A stretch of DNA of 64,000 bases from Olegusella massiliensis. Lineage in GTDB: Bacteria; Actinomycetota; Coriobacteriia; Coriobacteriales; Atopobiaceae. The notes beneath the pieces are model-generated. The model ran no database searches. It saw nothing but the letters and a program-made list of their open reading frames with translations, and was not told where the DNA came from. Shown here one piece after another: positions 9,367-17,057 of this stretch; position 1 is the first letter of the stretch; the number at the start of each line of letters is the position of its first letter. Location: positions 1,054,001-1,118,000 of the forward strand of contig NZ_FLLS01000002.1 of assembly GCF_900078545.1 (NCBI RefSeq). The letters are read 5' to 3'. The position numbers were made by a program, and so were the translations under genes.

Positions 9367-10244
9367 TGAGCACTCCTCGCGATTTTGAAGAGTACTGGCG
9401 TGCGCGGGCAAGTCGAGTTTTGCTTGACCAAGACGTGCGGCGTCAACCCGCAGACGTTATAAAAAGCAGCTCAAAGCTTAGATGTGAGTATCTGAGCTAT
9501 CGTGCAAGCGATGGAGCAGAGCTACACGCACGCTATCTTCAGCCAAAACAGCTGTCGCAAGGACCTTGTGTGGTGGTTTTCCACGATGTGGGCCGGCCTC
9601 AGCGAGGTTGGTTTTACCTCTCTCGTTTTGTGTCACTGGGGTATTCAGTATTTGCGCCAGAGATGCGCCCATGGTCAGGCGATGTTACGCGCGGCTGGCA
9701 AAATGGCCCTGATGCTTTGGAGTTGGCCCAGATTATCGAAGACGCGCTCACTGCTGTGGGTATTGCGGCAACTCAGACATTTTGCGCTCGCACAGGACTC
9801 GTGCTTTGGGGCGAAGGCTGGGGCGGAGCGCTTGCTTTAGACTCTGCTGCTTTAAGCTCGAAAATTTTGACTCCAGCAACGCTGCTTGCCTGCGCAGCAC
9901 TCAACCCTTCTGCGGCAAACTGGCGTCAGCTGTGGGAAAGCGACGCTGATGGAGATTTGACGGTAGGATTACGGCGATATTTTCGCGAAGTTGATCCAAG
10001 GGGTATCACTGCGGAAGCACTGTTTAACACCCTGAGTTATGTAGATACGCGTTCATTTGCATCGCTTGTGACAACGCAGACATTGGTGGGGCGTTGCCTG
10101 ATGGATACAGAGGCATTGCCATCTGCTACAAAGGAAGTGGTGTCTGCTCTTGCGGGAAATGTGACCTGCGTGGATTATCCAAAATATGCCCATGAGCGTG
10201 TCAATGACTTTGAAAATAAACTTTTAGCTTTTATGCATCTGTAG
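9366..10244 (+). CDS. Degenerate paralogue of the AXE1-family esterase
   Basis: A 292-residue protein clearly related to the upstream esterase: same fold pattern, same spacing and similar tail (TLSYVDTRSFASLV against YIDTLSFAHLV). The nucleophile elbow reads GEGWGG, so Gly151 stands where Ser is expected. The Asp (247) and His (276) counterparts remain. As read, it lacks the classical catalytic serine and may be inactive, structural or regulatory, for example a partner of the first esterase. The start overlaps the previous stop (TAATG). Its frame is intact over its whole length, which argues against a simple pseudogene. Confidence 0.72.
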   Translation: MSTPRDFEEYWRARASRVLLDQDVRRQPADVIKSSSKLRCEYLSYRASDGAELHARYLQPKQLSQGPCVVVFHDVGRPQRGWFYLSRFVSLGYSVFAPEMRPWSGDVTRGWQNGPDALELAQIIEDALTAVGIAATQTFCARTGLVLWGEGWGGALALDSAALSSKILTPATLLACAALNPSAANWRQLWESDADGDLTVGLRRYFREVDPRGITAEALFNTLSYVDTRSFASLVTTQTLVGRCLMDTEALPSATKEVVSALAGNVTCVDYPKYAHERVNDFENKLLAFMHL

Positions 10245-10293
10245 ACTTAAATACGTAAAGAAGAAGTACTTCCAACATGGGAAAGGAAAAACA

Positions 10294-11214
10294 ATGTCGG
10301 ATTTCAAAATTCGTGGCGTTATACCTCCTGTAGTTGTTCCCGATACCGACGACCGTCAGCTTGATGTTGAGTCTTTCGAGCGTAGTATCAATCGCATGAT
10401 TGATGCTGGTGTCGATGGCTTGTTCTTCTTGGGCTCATCAGGCGAGGCGGCTCTTGCTACTGATGAGCGCCGCGATGAAATTGCGCGTGAAGCTATGCGT
10501 ATTGTCAACCATCGTGTTCCTGTTTTGCTTGGCATTATTGATACCGAGACCGAGCGCGTAATCGACCAAGGCAAGCGTGCACAAAAGCTGGGCGTAGATG
10601 CTCTCGTGGCGACAGCGCCGTTTTATGCCTTGGGTGGGCAAGCTGAAAATGAGGCACATTTCCGCATCTTGCATGAAGCGCTTGAGTTGCCGATTTTTGC
10701 TTATGACATCCCCGTGTGCGTACACACCAAGCTTGACTGGAAGATGCTTATTCGCTTGGGTGAGGATGGTGTGCTTGCTGGCGTCAAGGACTCCTCTGGC
10801 GATGACATTTCCTTCCGCTATCTCTGCCAAGAAAATGAGAAGGTGGGACACCCCCTGTCTCTGTTGACAGGTCATGAAATCGTAGTTGATGGCGCTTATC
10901 TTTCTGGTGCTGATGGCTCGGTGCCCGGCCTTGCTAACGTAGAGCCTTCGGGCTACGTCCGTATGTGGAAAGCAGCTGAGGCAGGAGATTGGTCAACAGC
11001 TAAGGCAGAGCAGGACAGGCTAAACGAAATTAGCCACATTTTTGATGTCACTTCAGGTGTGCAGGGCTTTGCGGCAGGCGTTGGCGCTTTTAAGACTGCG
11101 CTGCAGCTCATGGGTATTTTTGCGACCAATCAAATGCTTCGTCCCGTCAAGCGGCTTGAGGGTGCCAATGTTGAGGCTATTCGTACGGTACTGGTGAATA
11201 ACGGCCTGCTCTAA
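10294..11214 (+). CDS. nanA: N-acetylneuraminate lyase
   Basis: A 306-residue class I aldolase of the DHDPS/NAL family. Tyr137 (FAYDIP) and the Schiff-base Lys165 (AGVKDSSG) fall at the same numbers as the E. coli NanA catalytic residues. The substrate loop reads GSSGE (47-51), close to the GSTGE of lyases rather than the GTTGE of dihydrodipicolinate synthase. It would cleave N-acetylneuraminate to N-acetylmannosamine and pyruvate in the cytosol. Followed by a ROK kinase and NanE, the pathway order is clear. The alternative, a DapA-like enzyme, is less likely given the neighbours. Confidence 0.88.
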   Translation: MSDFKIRGVIPPVVVPDTDDRQLDVESFERSINRMIDAGVDGLFFLGSSGEAALATDERRDEIAREAMRIVNHRVPVLLGIIDTETERVIDQGKRAQKLGVDALVATAPFYALGGQAENEAHFRILHEALELPIFAYDIPVCVHTKLDWKMLIRLGEDGVLAGVKDSSGDDISFRYLCQENEKVGHPLSLLTGHEIVVDGAYLSGADGSVPGLANVEPSGYVRMWKAAEAGDWSTAKAEQDRLNEISHIFDVTSGVQGFAAGVGAFKTALQLMGIFATNQMLRPVKRLEGANVEAIRTVLVNNGLL

Positions 11215-11226
11215 GGAGGTTGACAT

Positions 11227-12201
11227 ATGGCAAAAGAGACTGCAGTTGTAGGCGTTGATATTGGCGGTACCAAGATTGCGTGTGGGATTGTACTGCTAAG
11301 TGAGGACTCAGTTCGTGTTGAGGCAGTCGAAAAAGTTCCCACTGAGGCCAAATGCGGTGGCAAACACGTTTTGGCTACCGTTATCGAGCAGGTCAAAGCT
11401 GCTCAAGCGCGGGCTCGTGAGCTGGGCGTCACGCCTGTTGGTGTGGGTATTTCCAGTGCTGGCGTGGTTAATCCTCGCAACGGTGACATTACCTTTGCAA
11501 ATGATCTTATGCCTGGGTGGGGTGGTACGCATCTAGGAGCAGAAGTGAGTGCTCGCTCAGGTCTGCCTTGCCGCGTCTTGAATGATGTCCATGCCCATGC
11601 TTTAGGTGAGGCGCGTCGCGGTGGTGGGCGTGGAATGTCGAGCTGTCTGGTGGTAGCCGTTGGCACTGGTATTGGTGGTGCCTATGTCGAGCGCGGCACC
11701 ATCATGCTTGGCGCTCACGATGAAGCAGGGCACATCGGGCATGTCGCCTGTATTGCAGCCGCGGGTGTTCCTTGTTCTTGTGGAGCAACGGGTCATCTTG
11801 AGCCTATTGCTGCAGGTCCGGGCATTATCGAGGAATTTGTTCGTCTTGGTGGCAGTCATACTCAGGCAAATGGCAGTCCCATGGATGGTGCTGAAATTGA
11901 CCGGCTGGCTGCTGAAGGAGATAGTGCTGCTAAGAGAGCAGAAGAGCGCGCTGGCAGGGCTTTAGGTGAGGTGCTTGGCAGCATGTGCAATATGCTTGAC
12001 CCCGCCTGCGTCATATTGTCTGGTTCGGTAGCACAGTGTGGCCCCGACTGGTCTGATGCCATGCATCAGGCATTTCTGGGACAAGCAATGCCACCTGTCC
12101 AAAAGACAGCGATTGTCAGTGGCGAGCTTGGGGGAGAGGCTCCGATTATCGGTGCGGCAGAAAACTTCTTGCACTCAGGCTATGCAGAGATTAGTGAGTA
12201 G
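11227..12201 (+). CDS. nanK: ROK-family kinase, probable N-acetylmannosamine kinase
   Basis: A 324-residue ROK sugar kinase. The N-terminal phosphate loop reads GVDIGGTKI. The ROK zinc and substrate motif GHIGH, then CSCGATGHLE, is seen near residues 166-200. It has no helix-turn-helix, so it is a kinase rather than a repressor. Expected reaction: ATP-dependent 6-phosphorylation of N-acetylmannosamine from NanA. Glucokinase activity cannot be ruled out by sequence alone. AAGGAGG lies just before the ATG. The spacing of 12 bases to nanA and 11 to nanE supports one transcript. Confidence 0.83.
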   Translation: MAKETAVVGVDIGGTKIACGIVLLSEDSVRVEAVEKVPTEAKCGGKHVLATVIEQVKAAQARARELGVTPVGVGISSAGVVNPRNGDITFANDLMPGWGGTHLGAEVSARSGLPCRVLNDVHAHALGEARRGGGRGMSSCLVVAVGTGIGGAYVERGTIMLGAHDEAGHIGHVACIAAAGVPCSCGATGHLEPIAAGPGIIEEFVRLGGSHTQANGSPMDGAEIDRLAAEGDSAAKRAEERAGRALGEVLGSMCNMLDPACVILSGSVAQCGPDWSDAMHQAFLGQAMPPVQKTAIVSGELGGEAPIIGAAENFLHSGYAEISE

Positions 12202-12212
12202 GAGGAAGCTTC

Positions 12213-12902
12213 ATGGCAGTGCCACAGCTCATCCAAAATCTGAAAGGCAAGCTCATTGTGAGCGTTCAGGCTTATCCTGGCGAGCCCTTGCGACATCCCG
12301 AAACTATGGCTCAGATGGCGCGCGCCTGTGAGCTCGGAGGAGCTGCAGCTATTCGCTGTCAGGGATTGTCTGATATTGCTGCCATCAAGGGTCGAGTGGA
12401 TGTTCCCGTTATTGGTCTTTGGAAAGAAGGCCATGAGGGTGTCTATATCACGCCAACCCTGCGCCATGCTATCGCTTGCGTCAATGCAGGTGCCGACATA
12501 GTTGCAATCGATGCGACGGATCGTCCTCGCCCTGATGGCCGAAGCTTTGAACAGACCGTTGTTGATTTGCGCGCGCAGTGCGAGACACTGGTGATGGCTG
12601 ACTGCATGACAATTGAAGATATTCGACATGCGGTTGCTGTTGGTTGTGACGTGATTTCGACAACCCTTTCGCATAACAAAGCTGCCATCAATACCACGAT
12701 GTCAGAAGGTCCTGATTTGCCAATTTTGCGTCAAGCGGTTGAAGAATTCCCTAGCATACCTGTGATTTGTGAGGGGCATGTACATACACCAGCCGATGCT
12801 GCTGCTGCTATGAGTGCAGGAGCTTGGGCGGTTGTGGTGGGTACGGGCATTACTCATCCCACCTCTCTTACCAAGTGGTTTTGCGCGGCAATTGATGAAT
12901 AG
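12213..12902 (+). CDS. nanE: N-acetylmannosamine-6-phosphate 2-epimerase
   Basis: A 229-residue TIM-barrel of the NanE family. Visible signatures are KGKLIVSVQ at the N-terminus, a VPVIGLWK strand, DATDRPRPDG in the middle and a phosphate-binding GAWAVVVGTGITHP near the C-terminus. It converts ManNAc-6-P to GlcNAc-6-P in the cytosol. Length is normal. AGGAGG precedes the ATG. The product requires NagA (not in this window) before NagB. Confidence 0.92.
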   Translation: MAVPQLIQNLKGKLIVSVQAYPGEPLRHPETMAQMARACELGGAAAIRCQGLSDIAAIKGRVDVPVIGLWKEGHEGVYITPTLRHAIACVNAGADIVAIDATDRPRPDGRSFEQTVVDLRAQCETLVMADCMTIEDIRHAVAVGCDVISTTLSHNKAAINTTMSEGPDLPILRQAVEEFPSIPVICEGHVHTPADAAAAMSAGAWAVVVGTGITHPTSLTKWFCAAIDE

Positions 12903-12990
12903 GGTGCAATCCAGTATTGTTGCGAAAGCTGTGGGTGGACGAGTGTTTTGTTCGGCTTAAAAATTGTGTTTTTGCGAAAGGAGATGCCAT

Positions 12991-13719
12991 ATGCGCATCA
13001 TCGAGGCAAGAGATTATGAGGATATGAGCCGCAAGGCTGCAGCCATTATGGGTGCACAGGTTTTGCTCAAGCCCAACTGCGCTTTGGGTTTGGCTACAGG
13101 TACCACTCCTATTGGTGCATACAATCAGCTTATTGATTGGTACAAGCAAGGTTATTTGGATTTCTCTCGGGTGAGCACGTACAACCTTGATGAGTATCGT
13201 GGCTTGTCTCACGATGACCCTCAAAGCTACCACTATTTTATGTACGAGCATCTCTTCTCACATATCAATATTGATATTGAGGCCACTCATGTGCCCGACG
13301 GCTCCAATCCCAATGCCGAAGAGGCATGCTCAGGCTATGATGCGCTGGTTGAAGCTGCTGGATATGTCGATCTTCAACTACTAGGCATTGGCAATAACGG
13401 CCATATTGGCTTTAATGAGCCCGCCTCCGCCTTTGCTGCTGGTACCCAATGCGTAGATCTTACTGAGTCAACCATTGAGGCAAATAGCCGTCTTTTTGAT
13501 CATATCGAAGACGTGCCTCGCCAGGCATATACCATGGGTATTGGTACCATCATGCATGCTCGCCGTGTTCTGTTGATTGCAAGCGGCCCCAAGAAGGCTC
13601 AGGCAATCTATGATACTGTTCGTGGCCCTGTGACGCCTGAAGTGCCCGCTTCTGTTTTACAGCTGCACCCTGACTGCACGATTGTTGCTGATAGTGAAGC
13701 GCTGGCTTTGCTTACGTAA
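12991..13719 (+). CDS. nagB: Glucosamine-6-phosphate deaminase
   Basis: A 242-residue NagB. The motifs LGLATGTTP, STYNLDEYRGL (with the catalytic Asp) and GIGNNGHIGFNEP are all present, and length fits the short Gram-positive form without the allosteric tail. It turns GlcN-6-P into Fru-6-P and ammonia, the last step of sialate use. The start is the ATG at 12991 behind AAAGGAGA; a longer in-frame start at 12964 overlaps that site. It ends the operon at a terminator. The absence of nagA beside it is notable. Confidence 0.93.
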   Translation: MRIIEARDYEDMSRKAAAIMGAQVLLKPNCALGLATGTTPIGAYNQLIDWYKQGYLDFSRVSTYNLDEYRGLSHDDPQSYHYFMYEHLFSHINIDIEATHVPDGSNPNAEEACSGYDALVEAAGYVDLQLLGIGNNGHIGFNEPASAFAAGTQCVDLTESTIEANSRLFDHIEDVPRQAYTMGIGTIMHARRVLLIASGPKKAQAIYDTVRGPVTPEVPASVLQLHPDCTIVADSEALALLT

Positions 13720-13780
13720 GATAATTACGAACACAGATGGTTTTGTCCTTCTCTGTTGTAGTTGGATAGTTTGTAGCTTT

Positions 13781-13812
13781 AACCCCTGCCAGTTTATCTG
13801 GTAGGGGTTTGC
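13781..13812 (+). terminator. Terminator of the sialate operon
   Basis: AACCCCTGCCAG (13781-13792) pairs with CTGGTAGGGGTT (13798-13809) around a 5-base loop, then TTGCTTG. A strong 12-bp stem with a modest T-tract. Confidence 0.75.
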
Positions 13813-13839
13813 TTGTATAAGTTGTGTATGAAAAAAAGC

Positions 13840-13972
13840 GCTGCACATGGGTGTTTTTTCGCGCTATACTTGAGAACGCTTCTTTGCAGAGCCCCGTAAC
13901 CTCTGAGAAGAAAAAGCAAGCGTCTGTTCGTCCAGGAGCTGACGCATTTTAGTAGGTAAGTGGAGGAGTCAA
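13840..13972 (+). promoter_or_regulatory. Promoter and leader of rplM-rpsI
   Basis: A good -10 hexamer TATACT is at 13865-13870, with no convincing -35. About 100 bases of leader follow before rplM, containing short complementary stretches. An L13-type leader that binds the ribosomal protein is possible but I cannot show it. Confidence 0.4.
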
Positions 13973-14413
13973 GTGAACAAGTCGACTCATTACGCCAACA
14001 AGGGCGAGATTGAGCGCAAGTGGTTGCTCATCGACGCTGATGGCGCAACGCTTGGTCGCCTCGCAACAGTGGCGGCTATGGCGCTTCGTGGTAAGAACAA
14101 GCCACAGTACACCCCTAATGCTGACACGGGTGACTTTGTTGTCGTTATCAACGCTGACAAGGTTGTTTTGTCTGGCAACAAGGCAGATGCAAAGCGCTAC
14201 TGGCGCTATTCTGGCTGGCTAGGCGGAATGCATTTTGAGTCTTTTAAGGAAGCTATGGCAAAGCACCCTGAGCGTGTTGTTGAGCACGCTGTCAAGGGCA
14301 TGCTTCCCAAGACCAGATTGGGTCGTCAGCAGGGCATGAAGCTCAAGGTGTATGCTGGCCCCGAGCATCCTCACACCGCTCAGAATCCCACGCAGATTGA
14401 TTGGAGGGCCTAG
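13973..14413 (+). CDS. rplM: 50S ribosomal protein L13
   Basis: A 146-residue L13. The conserved stretches [41 protein letters not shown] and [12 protein letters not shown] are recognised. It is an early-assembly protein of the large subunit. The start is a GTG directly behind GGAGGAGTCAA. Followed by rpsI with only two bases between the genes, the usual L13-S9 operon. Confidence 0.97.
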   Translation: MNKSTHYANKGEIERKWLLIDADGATLGRLATVAAMALRGKNKPQYTPNADTGDFVVVINADKVVLSGNKADAKRYWRYSGWLGGMHFESFKEAMAKHPERVVEHAVKGMLPKTRLGRQQGMKLKVYAGPEHPHTAQNPTQIDWRA

Positions 14414-14415
14414 CC

Positions 14416-14808
14416 ATGGCAGATACTGTTGTCTACACTGGCACTGGCCGTCGTAAGGAGGCCACCGCACGCGTGCGTCTCGTACCCGGCACTGGCAAGG
14501 TCGTGGTCAATGGCCGCGATGCCCTCAACTACTTTGGTCGTCAGCAGCTTGTTGACAATGCACTGGCACCTTTCCGTGTGACTGACACCCTTGATCACTT
14601 TGATGTTTTTGCCAATTGTGATGGTGGCGGCATCAATGGTCAGTCTGGTGCAATCCGTTTGGGCATTGCTCGCGCCCTGCTTTCTGCTGGTGAGTACCGT
14701 GCTGACCTCAAGAAGGCTGGCTTCCTCACCCGTGATGCACGTGCTGTCGAGCGCAAGAAGTACGGTCTGAAGAAGGCACGCAAGCGTCCTCAGTTCTCCA
14801 AGCGCTAA
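14416..14808 (+). CDS. rpsI: 30S ribosomal protein S9
   Basis: A 130-residue S9 ending in the typical RKRPQFSKR tail that reaches the P site. [16 protein letters not shown] and [19 protein letters not shown] are signature stretches. The start is the ATG at 14416, after GGAGGG; the longer in-frame start at 14401 lies inside rplM. It is co-transcribed with rplM and ends at a strong terminator. Confidence 0.97.
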   Translation: MADTVVYTGTGRRKEATARVRLVPGTGKVVVNGRDALNYFGRQQLVDNALAPFRVTDTLDHFDVFANCDGGGINGQSGAIRLGIARALLSAGEYRADLKKAGFLTRDARAVERKKYGLKKARKRPQFSKR

Positions 14809-14853
14809 GCCTTCTGCGTTGTATTTGTACCTATTTGGGTTGTGCCCTTTCCG

Positions 14854-14879
14854 CCCGCTGGGAAACCAGCGGGTTTTTT
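14854..14879 (+). terminator. Terminator of rplM-rpsI
   Basis: CCCGCTGG (14854-14861) pairs with CCAGCGGG (14866-14873), followed by six T. A classic intrinsic terminator. Confidence 0.95.
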
Positions 14880-14907
14880 GTGTCGCGACTTTGTGTGCGG
14901 CAGCGCG

Positions 14908-15212
14908 TGTCAAACGCCATATGTCGTTTCAGTCAACACAGTCCTGCTTGCCAAAAGTCACGGATCGTTTCAACTAGCGCGGCCTCTGCTTGCCAAAAGC
15001 CACATTCTGTTTCAATCAACACGGTTTTGTTTGCCAAACGCCACGTTCTGTTTCAGAAAAAATGTCAAAAGCCACACTCTGTTTCAAAGGGCCTGACGTT
15101 TGCTCAGGTAGATTTTTTTCGCGTGAAATGAAACGTGGCTTTTGGCAAAAAAAGTGAAATAGAACGTGGCGTTTGGCATCGGGCATGCAACAGAACGTGG
15201 CTTCTGTTGCAT
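14908..15212. repeat. Array of 25-27-bp repeats in both orientations
   Basis: Five forward copies of a unit close to TTGCCAAAAGCCACGTTCTG plus TTTCA lie at 14908-14932, 14946-14972, 14989-15015, 15030-15056 and 15063-15087. Three inverted copies follow at 15125-15148, 15153-15179 and about 15187-15211. Start-to-start spacing in the forward set is 32-43 bases. The halves can fold back on each other into a long imperfect hairpin. The array lies between the convergent rpsI and deoR-type genes, and no coding potential is seen in 14881-15349. Confidence 0.75.
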
Positions 15213-15349
15213 GGCATGCTGCAAGATGAGTTGATACTGGATTTGAGAAGGAGATGTGCGAATAGAGCGACGGAGTGATGGCAAATCTGAGAAGGAAGTG
15301 AGTTTATGCTCAGTCAGATTTGCTTGGGCGAGAGACCGACCTAGCGACG

Positions 15350-16237
15350 TTAGCTTGGATTTGAACGAAGCGTGGGAACGCCATAGCGGGAGAGTTGGGT
15401 TAAAATCTCAGGATCCGAAGCGTTTGTGATAATTGCCGAGAAGTCAGTGATGGAAGCAAAACGGAATACGCCAGGACGGTGAAACTTCTCTTCTTCTACC
15501 AGCAAAAAGCGATAGGAGGCGTTATGAATGACACGCTCTTTCATCTCGCCTGTGTCGATGGAGTTGGAAGTTACAGCTCCTTGCGTGAGGTTTATGCCAC
15601 TTGCTCCGATAAATGCCTTTGCCATCAGCAAGGGCTCCAACAAACTTTGGGTAGCAGAACTCATTGAACCTGCAACTTGCACATTGAGATAGCCACCCGT
15701 GCCTAACACCGTAACATGAGGCAAGAAAGACAAGCGCCGCTGTACTTCAATCATATTGGTGGTAACAATGACGCGTTTGTCGCCTTCGGCAATTAAATCT
15801 GCCAGCAACAGGTTTGTTCGTGACACATCCAAAAAGATGGAGTCACCATTGTTGATTTCAAGATATGCACGTCGTGCAACTGCTTCACGAGCAGGATGCG
15901 CTGTAGTGTCAACTTCTTGTTCGACAGAAATGGGGCCTAAGGTGGGTTCGGAGATGTTCCAAGGCCAAGGGTGAGGCTGAGTAGTGGGATGGGCAGTAGA
16001 TTCGAAACCTCGAATAGGATCCTGACCACTACGGCGGACAGTAGCGGGGGAGGGGCTCGTAGCCCTGCGAGCTCCACCGTAATAGCGCTCAATACGACCT
16101 TCACGAGAGAGGGCTTGTAAATCCTTGCGGATGCTATCGACACTCACATCAAAGCGACGCGCAAGGTTTTCAACACTAGCTGAACCCTCGATCTCAAGGA
16201 TGGCAACGATCCGCGCCCAGCGCTCCTGACGAAACAA
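15350..16237 (-). CDS. DeoR-family transcriptional regulator
   Basis: A 295-residue DeoR/GlpR-type regulator. Residues 1-57 are the winged helix (RWARIVAILEIEGSASVENL, then RRFDVSVDSIRKDLQAL). After an unusually long Ser/Pro-rich linker (about 58-100) comes the sugar-phosphate sensor domain with ISVEQE, IFLDVSRTN and VIVTTNMIE strands. The start is a TTG at 16237, the first codon of the domain, behind GAGAGGGGG. It is divergent from the PTS-transketolase operon and most likely represses it, releasing on a phosphorylated sugar intermediate (inference from family and position). Confidence 0.88.
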   Translation of the reverse strand: MFRQERWARIVAILEIEGSASVENLARRFDVSVDSIRKDLQALSREGRIERYYGGARRATSPSPATVRRSGQDPIRGFESTAHPTTQPHPWPWNISEPTLGPISVEQEVDTTAHPAREAVARRAYLEINNGDSIFLDVSRTNLLLADLIAEGDKRVIVTTNMIEVQRRLSFLPHVTVLGTGGYLNVQVAGSMSSATQSLLEPLLMAKAFIGASGINLTQGAVTSNSIDTGEMKERVIHNASYRFLLVEEEKFHRPGVFRFASITDFSAIITNASDPEILTQLSRYGVPTLRSNPS

Positions 16238-16327
16238 GTCCGCACCCCCTCTCTCTCGGCTGATAGACTTGTGGAAAATCTACCTCACGATACCTCCAAA
16301 ACGGTAGACCTTTTTTAAACTCATCAT

Positions 16328-16427
16328 AAATATGTAGAAAATATGTACAAAATGAGAATAAATAGGAATGTGTACGTTTTTCGAACAAAACAGGAAAAAC
16401 ATGAATAGAATGTGCACGTAATGAGAA
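16328..16427 (+). promoter_or_regulatory. Direct-repeat operator candidates for the DeoR regulator
   Basis: Three related words close to AATGTGTACGTAATGAGAA occur at 16340-16358, 16367-16385 and 16409-16427, with a fourth weak copy from about 16328. Spacing of the last two starts is 42 bases, four helical turns. The region is AT-rich and lies between the divergent regulator and the PTS operon. Tandem direct repeats are typical DeoR-type targets. Confidence 0.45.
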
Positions 16428-16519
16428 GCATCTATGAACTTTCCAAGAGCTTACGCGCCAATAGAAAGGTCTTATGTTGCTTCTAGTGTTGAGAGCCGAT
16501 TTTTGAGGGAGGTAACACT

Positions 16520-16972
16520 ATGAGCGCTATGTCTGAAATGCTTAAAAGAGAAAACGTACAAATTGTTTCTTCTTGTGCAGATTGGCAAGATGCTATTCAT
16601 GTGGCCGTCCAACCGTTGGTAGACGGTGGTTTTGTTACACCTGCCTATATTGACGGCATCATCGAAAACACAAACAAGTTTGGTCCGTACTTTGTGCTTG
16701 CTCCGGATTTGGCTCTGCTGCATGCCCGTCCCGAGCAGGGTGTAATCAAGCAGCAGCTTGCGGTAACTATTGCGCGCCAGGGTGTTGAATTCAAGCCCGG
16801 CGAGCCTGTTCGTGTCATCGTTACACTGGCTGCAACAGATCCCGATTCGCACATTGATGTAATGCGCGTCTTGGCAACGATGTTTGCCGATCCTGCAAAT
16901 ATCGAAAAAGTGGCAACCGCTGCTGATGCCGATGAGGTCTACAGAATTTTTGTTGAGGCATCTGCCGCCTAA
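16520..16972 (+). CDS. PTS EIIA component, ascorbate (Ula/Sga) family
   Basis: A 150-residue cytosolic EIIA of the mannitol/ascorbate fold. The phosphorylated histidine is His68 in LLHARPEQGV, and KFGPYFVLAPDLAL just before it is typical of the UlaC/SgaA group. It passes phosphate from HPr to the IIB protein at 18715. ATG 16520 follows GGGAGG. It is first in an operon with IIC, IIB and both transketolase subunits. No ascorbate-lactonase or decarboxylase genes are present, so the true substrate may not be ascorbate. Confidence 0.9.
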   Translation: MSAMSEMLKRENVQIVSSCADWQDAIHVAVQPLVDGGFVTPAYIDGIIENTNKFGPYFVLAPDLALLHARPEQGVIKQQLAVTIARQGVEFKPGEPVRVIVTLAATDPDSHIDVMRVLATMFADPANIEKVATAADADEVYRIFVEASAA

Positions 16973-17057
16973 TACGTTGCTTTGCGGCCTGGCCGCCAAA
17001 GGACGTTTGTAATATGAGCGGAACCATGTAAGGCACATTGCAACTGGAGGAGGAAAA

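Noticed and set aside
14908-15212. CRISPR array
   Set aside because: Units differ from each other, spacers are only about 12-18 bases and share words, orientation flips midway, and no cas gene is near.
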